Positions 25,710 through 38,981 are shown, counted from the first letter of the stretch. The stretch: DNA of 64,000 bases from Dirofilaria immitis (GCA_024305405.1 JAKNDB010000107.1:3890501-3954500); one strand, 5' to 3'. Made by a program: numbers and translations. The notes: generated by a model not told the origin, from the letters alone.

Positions 25710-26263
25710 GATCAGTGACGCAAAACAATCTTCCATGTGATTATTTTGTTTCTTTCGTTTCATTCCGAAAATTTGTCGAACTGTGAAAATTAAGATTGAA
25801 TATATTATGTATTAAATATATTAATTTCTTTGTTTTTTATTTTCAAAATTTTCCAGTTAACTAATTTGTTCATAAGTAAAGTTGTCTTATCACCAGATCA
25901 ATATCTCATTTGCATGTGATTTCAAAATTTTCATGGATATATCAATTTCTTTTGCAATGTGCTTGACAGCAATTCCCCAACTATATTTAATACAAATTAT
26001 AACCTGAATTGTAATCTATAGAATTCAGTTCCCAAGGTATGGGCAGAATGATTACAGCTGACGTGAAGATAAATATTCGGATAGTTATGAAATAATTTTC
26101 GAAATTTAAAGAAATGAAACTTTACTTGGTCTTTGTTCGCTTTCGGTTGGGAATGGTGATTGATTTACATGTTCGAGTGGTGCTACAGAGAGACGAAGTT
26201 TCGGGATGGTGCATTAAAATGTTCTTTAAAGAAATATATTGAAAAACGAAGCACAGATTGAAG

Positions 26264-26452
26264 AACAGAAGGAATGTTTGCAATTTATACAGCTTTGAAA
26301 TATCTTTAAAAAAAGTTTTTATTTTCAGGTCTCCTCTTTCATATTTCGACAATTTGACAGAAGAAATATTTACAGTTTAAACAGCTTTGAAATAACTTAA
26401 AAAGTGAAATCTCAATTCCCAGGTATCTTTTATCATATTTCAACATCTCTTC
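26264..26452. repeat. About 96-bp tandem duplication upstream of Tim9
   Basis: Two diverged copies share the blocks ttta-acagctttgaaata, then cag/cccaggt-tc, then tcatatttc-aca. They lie within 250 bp upstream of the Tim9 ATG. The cccag at 26418-26422 could serve as a trans-splice acceptor, but this is not shown. Confidence 0.65.
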
Positions 26453-26507
26453 AAACTGTATGTGAACGGATTTTTCCTCTTATGTAATAAATTTGAAGGT
26501 GACAAAT

Positions 26508-27388
26508 ATGGTTGAAAATGCGACAGAAACCGATTTAAAAACCTTCAAAGATTTTTATCACAGTATAACGCTGTTGCAGAACAGTGCTTTACATCATGTA
26601 TAAGCGATTTTACTACTAGGTAAGCTTATTAATTTCGTAATTAAAAAATATTTTAAAAGGAAACTCTCTCAAATTTTTGGTAAGAGAAAAATCTTTAGAG
26701 GAAAATGTTAACTTCTCTTTAGGTTGGTTTTTGGGAAAAAATTTTAACAAAAAATTGTTAGTGTTTTAATATAGTTTTACATATCAAAAAATTTATTTCA
26801 CTATTCTATTTTTTGTTCTTCCATCGCTTTCTCCTCCCAAATTTAAAAATCAATTGTGATAAATATATACGATGGAAGACTATAGTTCTGTATTTAAATT
26901 TTTGTTTGCTTCAAAGATTTCTGAAAGCTCTTTTGAATTTAGCTATGAGATTGGATGAAGCTATTGGCTGATATTTTCCCATAGTTGTCATCCAATACGC
27001 GATGACTTTTTGAAGAATTTAAAAGAAATGAATTAGTGCGAAATTTTCTGGTTCACTTTTCAGAAAAGAAGAACAATTGCTCAAGATTATAAGATTGAAT
27101 GAATAGAAAGGGGAATTTTTTTATTTTATGAGTAATTTATATCATTTCTAATGACTTTTCATTTGTAAAAATCTTAAATTTTACTTCTTTTTTATCGAAA
27201 TATATTTTTGACTAATTTATAATTAGTTCTATAGGTGTATATATTCTAGGACAGTGAGCAAATCCGAAGAGCAGTGTTGTTCGAATTGTCTTGATAAATT
27301 TTTGAAAATGACTCAGAGGCTGTCGTTACGATTTCAGGAGCATCAACTGATTCAGACCGAAGCTCAAGGACCTATAGGATTGAAATAA
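26508..27388 (+). CDS. tin-9.1: Tim9, mitochondrial intermembrane-space chaperone
   Basis: Two exons, 26508-26619 and 27250-27388, give 83 residues, close to the usual Tim9 size. The protein is a small TIM with twin CX3C motifs: CFTSC in exon 1 and CCSNC in exon 2, each on a predicted helix. It also carries Tim9-specific LDKFLKMTQRLSLRFQEHQ. Tim9 pairs with Tim10 in a hexamer that carries hydrophobic carrier and beta-barrel precursors across the intermembrane space. Intron phase 2 (AG|G, Arg) matches on both sides. Exon 1 has a T-run error at 26552-26556: five T give a stop, six give TFKDFLSQYNAVAEQ. It starts 0.8 kb downstream of the aminotransferase on the same strand; an operon is possible but unproven. 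Confidence 0.92.
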
Positions 27389-29261
27389 TTGAAAAATCCT
27401 TTTCCATCCTTAATGTGTTATTTATTTCAATCATTCAGTTATATACCGCAGCGTAACTTGCGAAATTAAAAAACCCTGAAGAAGCTAATGCTAGTTGTTG
27501 TTTGTTATCATTTTATTTCATTTGTTTATTAGCCTGCCACCTTGTTAGAAAAATTTTTAATAGTGAAACAAAATGATTTCCAAATAGCTTTATGAACGGC
27601 AGTACAAAATATTAAGAGAAAGCAATAAAGGTAATATTTCAATCCAAGTCGACCATATTTTTTTTTTTATTAAAACAATCTTTTGTGTTGTTTCTTAATT
27701 TGAGAATGGAAGTTCAGCAAAATAGGGATTTTTCCTTTTATAAAAACTTGTGGGTTTCCTTTTTCTTCGACAACAATTGTCAATTTCATGAAATGAAAAA
27801 AATTGCTCAAATGCATAACATATAATTGTTAATACTATTGTTTATTAGCGTCATGCAGTGCGCCACTACCATTTAAAAAGTTTTATGGGAGAAAAGAGAT
27901 CAATTTTTTAAGAGAATTTGACTTCCAGTGTTGTTTGTAATCTTTTTATTTTTTATTTCATTCAATTCTATTTTGTTTAATATTAATTTCTTATTGTTTT
28001 ACCAAAAATTGCAGCAATTTGAACAATTAAAATATTGATAAGCAAGATTATAAATATAATCTAAGATTCTGGTATTGTATTTGTTTTCATGTTTGCAGTT
28101 CAGGTATGACTTTAAATTTGAAGTAAAATAAAATTAAAAATGCATGAAATGTTTGTAACATTTAAATGCAATTTCAACTGCATAGTTTGTTAAAAAGAAC
28201 TCTTAATAAGAAAACAACAAGAATCCAAGAATTCTGACCCATTTTTTTTTATTGGTATAGTTAAAAAGTCTGGAAAGGTTGAAAATTTCTATGACTTATT
28301 CGGTCATCAAATGCTGGAATGATCAATACAAATCACTAATTCCTACAGCTTCCACTAATTGAAAACGTGAGATCAGAATTTGATATTTCGCCGTTCTTTG
28401 ACCGTGACAAAAACTGAGGGTTCTTTTTTCCTTTCAATAGTAGTACTTCAAACTTGACTAATTAAACCTTTACTGCGATAAATGTGATAATACATCAACG
28501 AACAGCAGCAATTACAAGATCATAATAGAAATTCAATAATACCAGTGAGACAATCTTAGTAATAATGATTACATAATCAGAGGTAAATGGAAATCAAATA
28601 ATTCCCGATATGTCCATGCAACTAACCTCGTTGGAGCGCATCCTTTATAAAATCGTTTTGATTCTCAATTCTCTTTTTCTGCTAGGTGGAGAATCCTGTT
28701 ACAGTTCTGCGACTACAAGAAATAGCGCCTTTATTAATGCATACTCTTTTTGGAGCTTATAGACAATGGTCGCACAATTTTAGCTTACATTTTAAATTAC
28801 ACATTAAATCAGATGATGCGACATATATCCAGCAATATTAAATGCAAAATAGCGGAATTAATAGTTATCTGGTTCTCGATCTGGTTCTCAAAATTTCAGT
28901 GATATGATATGGGAAAAAATGCTTCCTAAAAACGAAGCAATTATTCGTAGAGACCGAGTTTGTTACAAGAACGATAGAAGAAACTTTTGCGAATAATATT
29001 TTATTATTATTGAATTATTCGAAAATCAGATATTATTATTTCATCATCACTTTTTATTTTTATAATAATGCTATTTATTACTAAATAATGCTATTTATAT
29101 ATTATTACTGGAATTTAGAGAGAATAAAATAATATATTATTATTATTCATTCTTTGGTTTATTTACTTTTTATTTTTATTTTAATCTCAGCGTCACATTT
29201 TTTAAAAGATTAGTTCCTTTATCTGTCTTATAATTTCCACACTTACCTTCTAGTTTGTGCA

Positions 29262-29340
29262 TTTAGTAATTTCTACGTTCATTATCTAGTTTCTACGTCT
29301 ACTTTATAGTTTACGTCTATCTTATAGTTTTTATGTTCAC
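29262..29340. repeat. Short 20-bp tandem repeat
   Basis: Unit of the form tttctacgtctactttatag repeated about four times with small length changes. Confidence 0.8.
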
Positions 29341-30234
29341 GTTAATCTGTGTTTATATTTCATTTGTTCCTCTGTTTAACTTAAGAAATGGATAAAAGTT
29401 ACCTCGATTTTAGTCATAAAACAAATATATGGTAAAAGAGACAAAAAACAATATTAAATTTTTGAAATATTACATTGCCAGTTATTTACAACTGTATAAA
29501 TAAGTAATAAGCTTAGTGATACTTTTACAAATCACATACAAATTTGCATATATACATCAAGCGTTAACGTTTACAACATATAACAGTTGCTTATACTTCA
29601 TTTTATTTCTCTTATAAATAAAATGCTATAACAAATATAAACTATCAAAAAAGCATTAACGTATATAATTTTATCGAACGAAATTTAAAATAAACTTTAA
29701 AGCCTTTTTTTAAGGCTGCGAAAATACTTCAGCCAAACTTATTAAACTAGCGAATATACAACTGTTTAGTACAAATTTCAAACAAAAAAATCTGAAAATT
29801 TATTTCTGAAAAATTTTCTTTTTCTTTTCCTCTCTCTACGGAAAATTCTTTTAAGTTCTTTTTTTCGCTTGCAGACAAGTAAGTTCATCTTTTAAAAATT
29901 GGAAAAAAATTGAAAAACTTTTGAAAAGTAAATTGAGAGGAAAAAAATAGCCATTTTTCGAAAATGAATTAAGAACATATCTTTCATACCTTTCTTTCTT
30001 TTTTCCTCTCCTCTTCTCTTCCCTTCTTCATCTCTTTTGTATTTTTTTATAAATTTAAATTAATAAAATTGATTTACAAAAATAAAATATAAAAAAAGCG
30101 AATTTAATAGATTTTAGAAAGTTGTCTGTTTTTTGAATTATTTTTTTAGTACTTTTATTTATTTTGTCTTTACTTTTTTGTTTTGCCTCATTTTTCGCTT
30201 TTCATTCTTTTCTATTTTTAATATTCAAATTTAA

Positions 30235-31215
30235 TATTTCAATATAAATTATTAAACAATAAAATATAAGGAAAATAAGGTAAAAGATAATTATTTTAAA
30301 ATTTTTTCTTGAAAAAATCTCAATATAAATTTAATAACACATGATATAGGAATTATTTAAAAATTTAGAATTGATAGACAAAGATAATGAAAGAGGAGGG
30401 AAAAGAAATGGGACAGAATTTTTATGAAAAAATCTTATATAAATTTTAAATATAGACCGATAATTTATGATTGGAAATTTTTGAAAATTTAAATTTACTA
30501 TAGCGAACGAATTAAATATAAAGAGAGAAAGATAAAAAGCGAAATAAAAATGAAACAGAAATATGTTTATAAATAATCCTTTCTCTTTGAAAAAATTTCG
30601 ATATAAAAGAATATAGCATATGATATAGAAATTATTTCAAACTTTAAATTTTGATAAATTACGAGAGTGAGACAGAAAGAGAGATACGAAAAGAGTAAAA
30701 CAGAAGAAAGAAAAAAACTGAAATGAAGGATCACATGCTGATATGTATTTAATATGTGATATAAATTTGTCAAAATATTGTATAGAAATATTTTAAAATT
30801 TAAATTTAAATACATTATAAGAGAAGAAAAGAGGGAGAGGGTAAAGGAGAGATAATGAAACAGGAATGAAATGAAACATGATGACATATACATATTTTTT
30901 TGAAGAAAATTTCATTATAAATTTAATGACAAAACTTATTTGAAAATTTCAATTTAAATATATCAAGAGAGTTAAGTTGATAGAGAAAAAAAGTGAAAAA
31001 GAGAAGGATGGAAAGATAAAAATGAAAGGAAAAATGATATAACTATTAAAATTTCTTATTTCTTTTTCAAAAAAAATTTTATTGCAATTTTAATAATATT
31101 ATGATATAAAAATTATTTCAAAATTTCATTTTAAATACATTACAAGAGTTGTGGAAAAGAAAGGGAACATGAAAGAGAAGGAGAGAAAGAGGAAGAGAAA
31201 AAGAAAATTTAAGAA
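30235..31215. repeat. Degenerate tandem array, period about 150-165 bp
   Basis: Six or so copies of a composite unit: gaaaaaat-tcaatataaattt, then aacatatgatatagaaattatt, then tcaaaatttaaatttaaatac, then a purine-rich gagagaaaagagagaaaat tail with aaatgaaa. Recognisable starts lie near 30235, 30311, 30431, 30588, 30767, 30903 and 31070. Copies are heavily diverged. Confidence 0.7.
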
Positions 31216-31689
31216 AAAGGAAAGGAATAAAGGAAAAAATAAAGAAAAAAGGACAAAAGGAAGATTAATGAGAGGATTAGTTAAAATGTGGGTTTAAGCA
31301 AATAGCAAATAAACAAAATCCACACCCATCACAACAATTCTCGTCCTAAAATTTGCTTCAATCGTTTATCTTCATCGCATATAAATATACATATGATTAT
31401 TTATTTATATTTATATTGGCATAAATAGCGGGATATGATAATTTAGATGTTTATCAATAAACAAATTTGTTGTTAGAGCGTTTTTCATTTCGATCTTTTC
31501 TTTTCTTCTTTTCTTTCATTCTAACTTCTTCCTTTCGATTGTTTTTTTTTTCATTTCGTTTAACTTCTTCCATATCATATTATATCCATTATCATCATTT
31601 CATTTCACATTATCCAACAGAACGAAATATTAAATTTTTTCTTTCTTTGATTTCTTTTACACTTCCAATATACCTTCTTAAATGAATTA

Positions 31690-32040
31690 TTTTTTAAATA
31701 ATTATCATCGTCATCATCATTTACTAACATTATTATCGTTTTCAACATTTAAGAAAATATAATATATCTGTAAATGATGCATCATGTACAATTATCATTA
31801 CCGCTATCACCACCACCACCACCAACATCTACATCATCATCTTCATCATCAACATTATTACCACCACCACCATCACAACTGTCATCATTATCGCTACAAT
31901 CACCACCGCTAGCAGCATCATCATTACCACAGTCACCCCAATCACCGCTACCACCACCACCACCACCACTACCACCATTATTATCATCACCACTATTATC
32001 ACCATCATCACTATCATCATTATCACAATCACAATTAAAA
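31690..32040. repeat. Trinucleotide (atc/acc) repeat tract inside exon 1
   Basis: Runs of atc, acc and cat triplets encode the P/S/L-rich N-terminus of the stomatin-like protein in one frame. The opposite strand gives a long M/V/I frame that is only the shadow of the repeat. Confidence 0.85.
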
Positions 32041-35000
32041 TCACAATTTCGTCGGCCATCATCAATTTTACGATTACAAGCGCAAGCACAAAAACAACAA
32101 TTATTCCATGAATTTGATTCAACTGATACCGAAAATCGTTGGATGCAAGTAAGAAATTTTAAAAATTTTAAATTTCCTCCCTTATTTTTGCATAATTAAC
32201 TTCATGATCGTTTTTACGGCGACTAATTTGTTCAAAATAATTCTTTTTTCTTCTGCTTCTGCTCTCTTTTCTTTCTTTCTCTCTCTCTCTCTCTTTCTCT
32301 CCTTCGATTATATACAGGTAAATTACGTACGGAAACAAAATTTCATACAGTAAACTTTTTTAACTCTATCAATACATTTTGGTGTATTTGTCCGCCATAT
32401 GATAGTTTACATCCTGAAAAGTTGTAAATAAAAACAATAAATAAATTGAATATTTTAAAATATATTTGATGAAAAGATAAAAATAAAAAAATAGTAAAAA
32501 AATCTTAGCTAAATATAAATATAATTTATATGATGGTATTAATCTATAAACGAGAAAATTTTCCGATTATTCTTAGAACTCTTTTTATTAACATAATTAA
32601 TTAAATTTTTTTTTAATACATATTCTTTTATCAAGTTCGCAAGACAGCAGAAAAGAATTGAATATTAATCCTTAAATCATCTTCAAGTATTATAATTAAA
32701 TTCTTTCCTATTTATATATGTGCCTATTAATTATTTTGAAGAAAAAAATTTGTTATTCATCAAACTCTTACAATTTGTAGTGTTTTCCTTTTAAAAAGAA
32801 AAATAAAATTATGAAAAATAAATAGCAAATTTGTGCTTCAAATTGTTCTCGAGAGGCCGCACTTTTATTATCGTTTTTTTTCTTCTAACAAAACGTCACA
32901 TTAAAATAATTATTTGAATGGAAGGCGAATATTAAACTTATTTCAAGGATCAGTGACTATTGAATTATTATTTTGGTCATCTGATTCAATGATCAGTTGT
33001 GATAAAACCAAGCAAAATAATAATGGAAATTATTATTCGTTTTATATATTCGTCAAAATAAAATTATTTTTTTGAAAAAAATTTATATAATTAACAAAAT
33101 TAACAGTGCGGTTGTCAGAGCTTATAATTAATTAATTTCAATATTAATTATTCATATTTGTAATTGAGGGAAATAATTATGCGTATGTAAATCTTATATA
33201 AATTTTCATTGATTTTCTAATTTCATCAGTAACCGAATTATTCCCATTTAGTTCGTTTTTAAAATATCTCGGAGGTTTTCACGAAAGTTTTGTATATATT
33301 TTCAACATTATGAAATTAGGAAATCTTTGCATATTTGATCATAATTACTAAAAGAAAAAAAATTACCACAATGCATTATTTATGTTTATACATCAACTTA
33401 ATTAATCGTAATATGATAGAAACTGCTAGATTCCTAGAATTGAAATTAGCATATCTAAATTTTTGAATACATTAATTTCAATTGAAAAAATAGGGATAAA
33501 AAATTAATTTAACTGAATTCTGTTTTTAAACAATTCAAATAATAGGATAAATGCAATTCAAAAGTTTATTTATCTTTCTTAAAATACAAACTTCTATAAC
33601 CATTTTTTAATTAATTTATTTTGTTTAGCATAAATTATAATTGATTATATAAGATAAATTATCATTAGAAAAAGAAAAGAGTGTTTAAAAACAGAAATCA
33701 AATTCAAAAGATCACTATAGTAAAAAGCCAAAAAATAAGTTTAAAATTGAAAATTGAATTCGTTTAATCTATTTACTAGTTGGATTAATTGATTAAATGC
33801 AAATAATTGAAGCATAGTTTCAATTTTAAACTTATTTTTATCTAAACGATAAATTTTGATTGAATGAAATTCTAAATAATAAGTCAAAATATGAATAAAT
33901 AATATTAATGATGTTGTTAATCTGTAAAATTTCTATTGGTTCTAAATTTTTTTAGTCTGAATTTCAATCTTTTGGTCAAAAATTTTTATTAAATTGACAA
34001 AATTATGAGAATAAAAATTTTTTCGAAAATTATATTTACACAAATATTTTATATAATATCTTTTATGAGCAATTTTTAGTCAGTTTAAATATTTCGAAAA
34101 TTAAAATATAAGGAAGCTTTTTATGAAGACGCTTATATCTAAATTTTCTATAGACAAACTGATAAATTTGTTGGAGATTAAATTCCGAATATGTAAAAGC
34201 CATAAATAAGATTGAATCACAGAATATTTCTCGACTAGATTAATATTTAGCTAAAGGAAATTGGTTAAAAGATAAAAGAAGTGGATAAAAATGAGCCTAG
34301 TATGCCATATATATTATTTTCGAGCTTAATTTAGGATGTGATTGAAAAAATACCAGTTCGAGCACGATCTCAAAGTTGGCTTATTCGAACTCGTCATTTA
34401 CTTGATGATACCAAGGTGTGTATTAGATAATTTTAATTGGTTTATTAAAAAAAAAAATTTTCAATAAATTAAATTACTAAATAAAATTAAGAAGAAAACA
34501 TTGATATTTCATAAAATGTTTGTTATTCAAAAAATTTTTTAACTTTTCAATAATGCATAAAAATTAAAATTATATGTATATATTGGGCATATTGAATTGG
34601 TGCAAAAGCAAAAATTTAATATAAATTTATTTTTTCGTATTTACGTGTAATTAATGAAAGCAATTCTACGTATATACTCGATATTTTAAACAAATTTGGA
34701 AAAATGATGAATTCAAAGAAGTAAGTAAATTCGCAAGTAAGCAATAATTTTAAAAAAATTGAATTTTGAAATGTTATTTCCGATTAAACGCAGCAGTAGC
34801 GAATCATTTCGTTATAATTGTGATGTACTACAAAAAATGTGATGTAACATGCGATAAAAAGCGTATCAAAAGCGACGCAACAGATTATCTCTGTGATTGA
34901 ATCAAGAAATCCAAAAAGCGTTTCCGAAAGGAAAAATTGTACATGAATAAGATGTTGATGACTATTCGCGTCATTTTAGGGTTCTGATGAATTTTTGATG

Positions 35001-37948
35001 AAATGAAGATTCGCTATTCCATTTGAGAAGTTTACGGAGCAAATCGATAAGATAAAATCTTCTCGAGCTTTCATTTGACATCAGTTAACAAAAAGAAATT
35101 GAAAATCCTTCTACAACAAAACATCTAATCAAACGTCATCAGAGACAATTAACGCTTTAAAATTGAAAAAATTGATCATCGTAGTTGTATCGCATCCGTC
35201 ACATACATAAATCTAAGTTATCCATCATTTTCTCAGATTTGTTTCCAATTTTGACGGATTCATGGAGAAATGCTTTGGCAGTTTTAAGCGAAAACAGAGA
35301 ATAAAACTTTTGAAAGTTCGTCATATATTTGAATCCAAAAATCGCTATGCTTCATTTTTGGAATAAACAAACTTATTTCTCATTTTCAAAAATATATTGT
35401 TTTGTTATAGTTCTCTTTTTTCTTGATTACTAAAAATATTTCAACTTTGTTGAAATAATTCGAGATTATTATAATTTAAAAGGGGTAATTACTTTTGCAC
35501 TAATTTATATATGCACTAATTGCATCCTCGATATTCAAATAAAAAAATGATTTAAAATATCAATTCTATCGAATCGATTAATATTTCAATTCGTTATCTC
35601 TTTTTTCTTTCCAATTCGAGCATTAATTTTAACACTGATTTTGAGGAAAATGAATTCCATTTCATGCTATAATGTATTTTCAAATTATTTATTAAAATGC
35701 AATGAATTTCAGGAGAAAAAACCATTTATATCGTCATGCCTTTATGTACTTTCAGTGATACTTGTAGTTATCACTTTCCCATTTTGTTTACCATTTTGTT
35801 TTAAAATAATCAGGTTTGTTTACATTCTGATAGACTTTTTAACTTAATTACGATATTAATTGGAACTAATTAATGAGAATATTTTCAAAGATATCAATTC
35901 AAATAAATCATTTCTTACAATTTTTGATATCTAAAATTTGCAAAAAAATTTTAAATTTTGCATAAATTAATATTAATTTGTAGAGAATATGAACGAGCGG
36001 TTGTTATGAGGCTTGGACGTCTTATTAGTGGTGGTACCAAAGGACCAGGATTATTTTTATTATGCCTTGCATTGATACATTTCATGTTGTAATGAATTAT
36101 TTAATTTTTATTTTAATTCAAAAATTTTATATCTTTTCGAAATTCAATTACTTTTTCTATAAAAGTACAAATTTTTTCCTTCAAATTGTAGAAAATTCGT
36201 TTAGAATAACTTTTAATTAAAATTTACTATTTCATGTAAATAAATATCAAATTTTTTTCTTTTTTCATCTAATTATAATAAATTTGATAATTAAATATTA
36301 CAGGTAGATTTACGGGTTTTATCATTTGATGTACCAGCACAAGAAATTCTCAGTCGTGATTCGGTTACGGTATCCGTTGAAGCGGTAATTTATTTTCGGA
36401 TCAATAATCCAGTGATATCTGTGACAAATGTTAATGATGCAAAATTTAGTACAAAACTTCTAGCACAGACAACACTTCGAAATGTGCTTGGTACTCGAAC
36501 ACTTAGTGAAATGCTTAGCGAACGTGATAATATAGCTAATGTAATCATTGATATGATAATTAATTTTTTTCGAATTTCATTATTATAAACTAATTATTTT
36601 TCATCAAATTTATTCATTTATTTTTTCCGAGTAAAAGTTTTATATTTTACAATAAATTTATTTGTTTTTGTTATTTTATTATTAAACGATTATTTTTTCG
36701 AAAGAAAAAAGACGTAATTTATTAAATTCCTTTATAATTTTTATTTATTTTTCATCAAATCTATTCATTATTTAACTTTTTTTCAATAAAATTTTTGAAC
36801 TTTTTTGAATATTTATTTAGAATTAATTCGTTTCCAATATTTGATAAAAATTATGCAAGTTTATTAATTTATTGTGCTTAAATTATAATATATAGGTAAT
36901 TGAAAAAGTTTTGGAAGAAGGAACAGAGCCATGGGGCGTTGAAGTTCAACGAGTTGAAATTAAAGATATTCGTTTACCTTGCGAATTGATGCGGTCAATG
37001 GCTGCAGAAGCTGGAGCAGCTCGAGATGCTCGCTCTCTCATCATTCTTGCTGATGGCGAACGTCAAGCATCATGGCTAGTTTTCCGATTTTTAAATTTTT
37101 CCGAAATTTTTTTATTTTTAACTAATTTGCTAATATCGAAATTATTGAATTATGTCTTATTCAAAAATAACTATCATACATTGTATTATCAGTTTCATTT
37201 TTAAATTCTTTTTAACCAAAATCTTTTAATCTTTGAATAATTTGATGAAAGCAATTAAATCTGTCAATTTTTATCAAAAATAATATTAGATATTATTAAC
37301 ATATCATTTTCAAATTCTTTCTGAACCCAATTTCATCCTTTTGAATAATTTTAGAAAAATAAATTTATCTATTTCCTCTCAAACGGCAATATCAAGCGAT
37401 ATTTTTATTTTCGAAATTTTGTTTTTAAATAATTTGACGAAAATAATAAGATTTATCCATTTATTATTCAAAAGAGCATTGAACATTATTATTAGTTTTA
37501 TTTCAATTAATTTGGTATAAGTAAATTTATCGACTTTTTACCAAAAATAAACAACGAGCAACCTATTAATACATATCTTAGGTATAGATAGTAAAAAGAA
37601 AAGAAATTTTTTGAAAAATATTATTTTATCCGAATAGAGCAGTTAATATATATATATATATATTTTTAATGGATAACAGGAATGAAAAATAAAGTTTAAA
37701 TCGAAATATTTTAAAAAATATTTCAAATTTTATTATAAAATTTTATTAACTGCAATTTTTTTTTCAGGTCATTAGCTGAAGCAGCATCTACGATCGGTTC
37801 AAGCAGCGTATCATTACAACTTCGATATTTGCAGACATTAACACATGTAGCATCAGAACATAATTCAACTATTGTCATTCCAATACCTATGGAAGTTGCA
37901 AAGTATTTTGCCAAGAAGTGGAACAAATTAACTTCCAAAGATCCATAA
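31774..37948 (+). CDS. Stomatin/band 7 (SPFH) membrane protein
   Basis: Seven exons: 31774-32148, 34335-34415, 35713-35813, 35984-36088, 36304-36540, 36896-37074, 37768-37948; about 419 residues. A long Pro/Ser/Leu-rich N-terminus is followed by a monotopic membrane hairpin (SSCLYVLSVILVVITFPFCL), then EYERAVVMRLGRL and the SPFH core (VDLRVLSFDVPAQEILSRD, LLAQTTLRNVLGTRTLSEML, EPWGVEVQRVEIKDIRLP, RSMAAEA, SLQLRYLQTL). It resembles C. elegans MEC-2/UNC-1/STO proteins, which oligomerise at the inner leaflet and modulate ion channels. The start is supported by an in-frame TAA directly before ATG 31774. Frame break: T missing at 36054-36058. The exon 6/7 junction fits only with a GC donor at 37075 or another error. 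The 14-residue tail after IPIPMEVAKYFAK is short. The paralogue is not assigned. Confidence 0.87.
34592..35506 (+). mobile_element. Degenerate mariner-like element
   Basis: Lies in intron 2 of the stomatin gene. The left end reads aattggtgcaaaagcaaaaa (from 34595). The right end reads ggtaattacttttgcactaa (from 35483); its reverse complement starts ttagtgcaaaagtaattacc. These match the mariner terminal form ttggtgcaaaagtaattgc. The interior (about 0.9 kb) is shorter than a complete element of about 1.3 kb. It keeps only stop-ridden fragments, with no intact transposase and no clear catalytic D motifs. Confidence 0.6.
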
Positions 37949-38872
37949 TTTTTTTTCCGTTTTAATTGATGAAATATTTTGAACGCAAAAAGAAATTTTA
38001 GAAATTTTAATTTCCCATATGAAATATTCGTTTTAAAAATAATGCTAAAAAGCAAACTTTGTATGCTAATTGTTTACTTTTTATTTTTATTAATAGAAAA
38101 GGGAAGAAAATTAAATTTGAAATAATTGTGAATATATGAATTGAAAATTGTACGATTAATGGTATCTTTGATACTGGCAACTGTAATTGCGATTTGTTAA
38201 ATGAATGAAATTTTTTTCTCAATGTTTTTATATTTCATTATCGTTCAAAATATGTATGCATAATAAATTGTGAATAATTTGAATAGCGATATGACTATTT
38301 GTTGAATTTTTAAATTTTTTAAAATAGGAACATTATAAGTTTGAATAAAGAATTTTTAATTTAATTTTGATTTGTAAAACAATGAAATTTGATAAAATTC
38401 AAAATCTTTTATGACACATTTTTGTTTTCATTTTATACAGTATATTTTGTACAGTACTACATACAATAAGAGAGATATCGAAAGAAAAAAAATGGAAAAT
38501 TGAATATTACGATTTTTGAAATTATGCAATAGCTTATATGATACACTGGTCATAACCTATAGTCTTATGATGTCCTTATCATTGCCAAAGTTTTTTTAAC
38601 ATGCGAAATTATTCTTAAACTTATTATCATTATTTCGCTTTAAATTATTTATGAATCATTATTACTACCTGAAGCTAATTATGTAAATTATTCTTTTAGT
38701 AATTACCATTTATTTAAAATTCGTCATGGGAATTATTCACTCATCAGACAAAATCATTAGGACAAATTTTATTATAGTCAGGTTTTTACTCATCTCTGCT
38801 TTTAACTTCTTGCAATAAAATCTTTTTTTTTGTTGAAATTCAACATTACCATTTATCGTGATTTTTAAATGT

Positions 38873-38945
38873 AATTACTGACATTTTGATTACTTTCTTA
38901 ATATAATATAATATATATATTACTAACATTTTGATTACTTTCTTA

Positions 38946-38977
<32 letters not shown>
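38873..38977. repeat. Tandem duplication ending in AT microsatellite
   Basis: attacta/gacattttgattactttc then ttaatataatata occurs twice, about 53 bp apart. The second copy runs into a (ta)n tract. Confidence 0.85.

Positions 38978-38981
<4 letters not shown>

Larger units (their letters stand above)
27389..31773. other. Intergenic region, repeat-rich
   Basis: No supported gene. It contains an unassigned 51-codon open stretch after a good acceptor (28686-28841), a 20-bp minisatellite (29262-29340) and a degenerate satellite-like array (30235-31215). Nothing else is recognised. Confidence 0.55.

Noticed and set aside
26122..26352. 76-codon minus-strand frame beginning MSKYERGDLK
   Set aside because: It overlaps the tandem duplication upstream of Tim9 and lacks a domain or splice context.
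30567..30893. 108-codon minus-strand S/L/F-rich frame
   Set aside because: It lies inside the degenerate 150-165 bp array and reflects its purine-rich tails.
31829..32122. Minus-strand M/V/I-rich frame
   Set aside because: Antisense shadow of the triplet repeat in stomatin exon 1.
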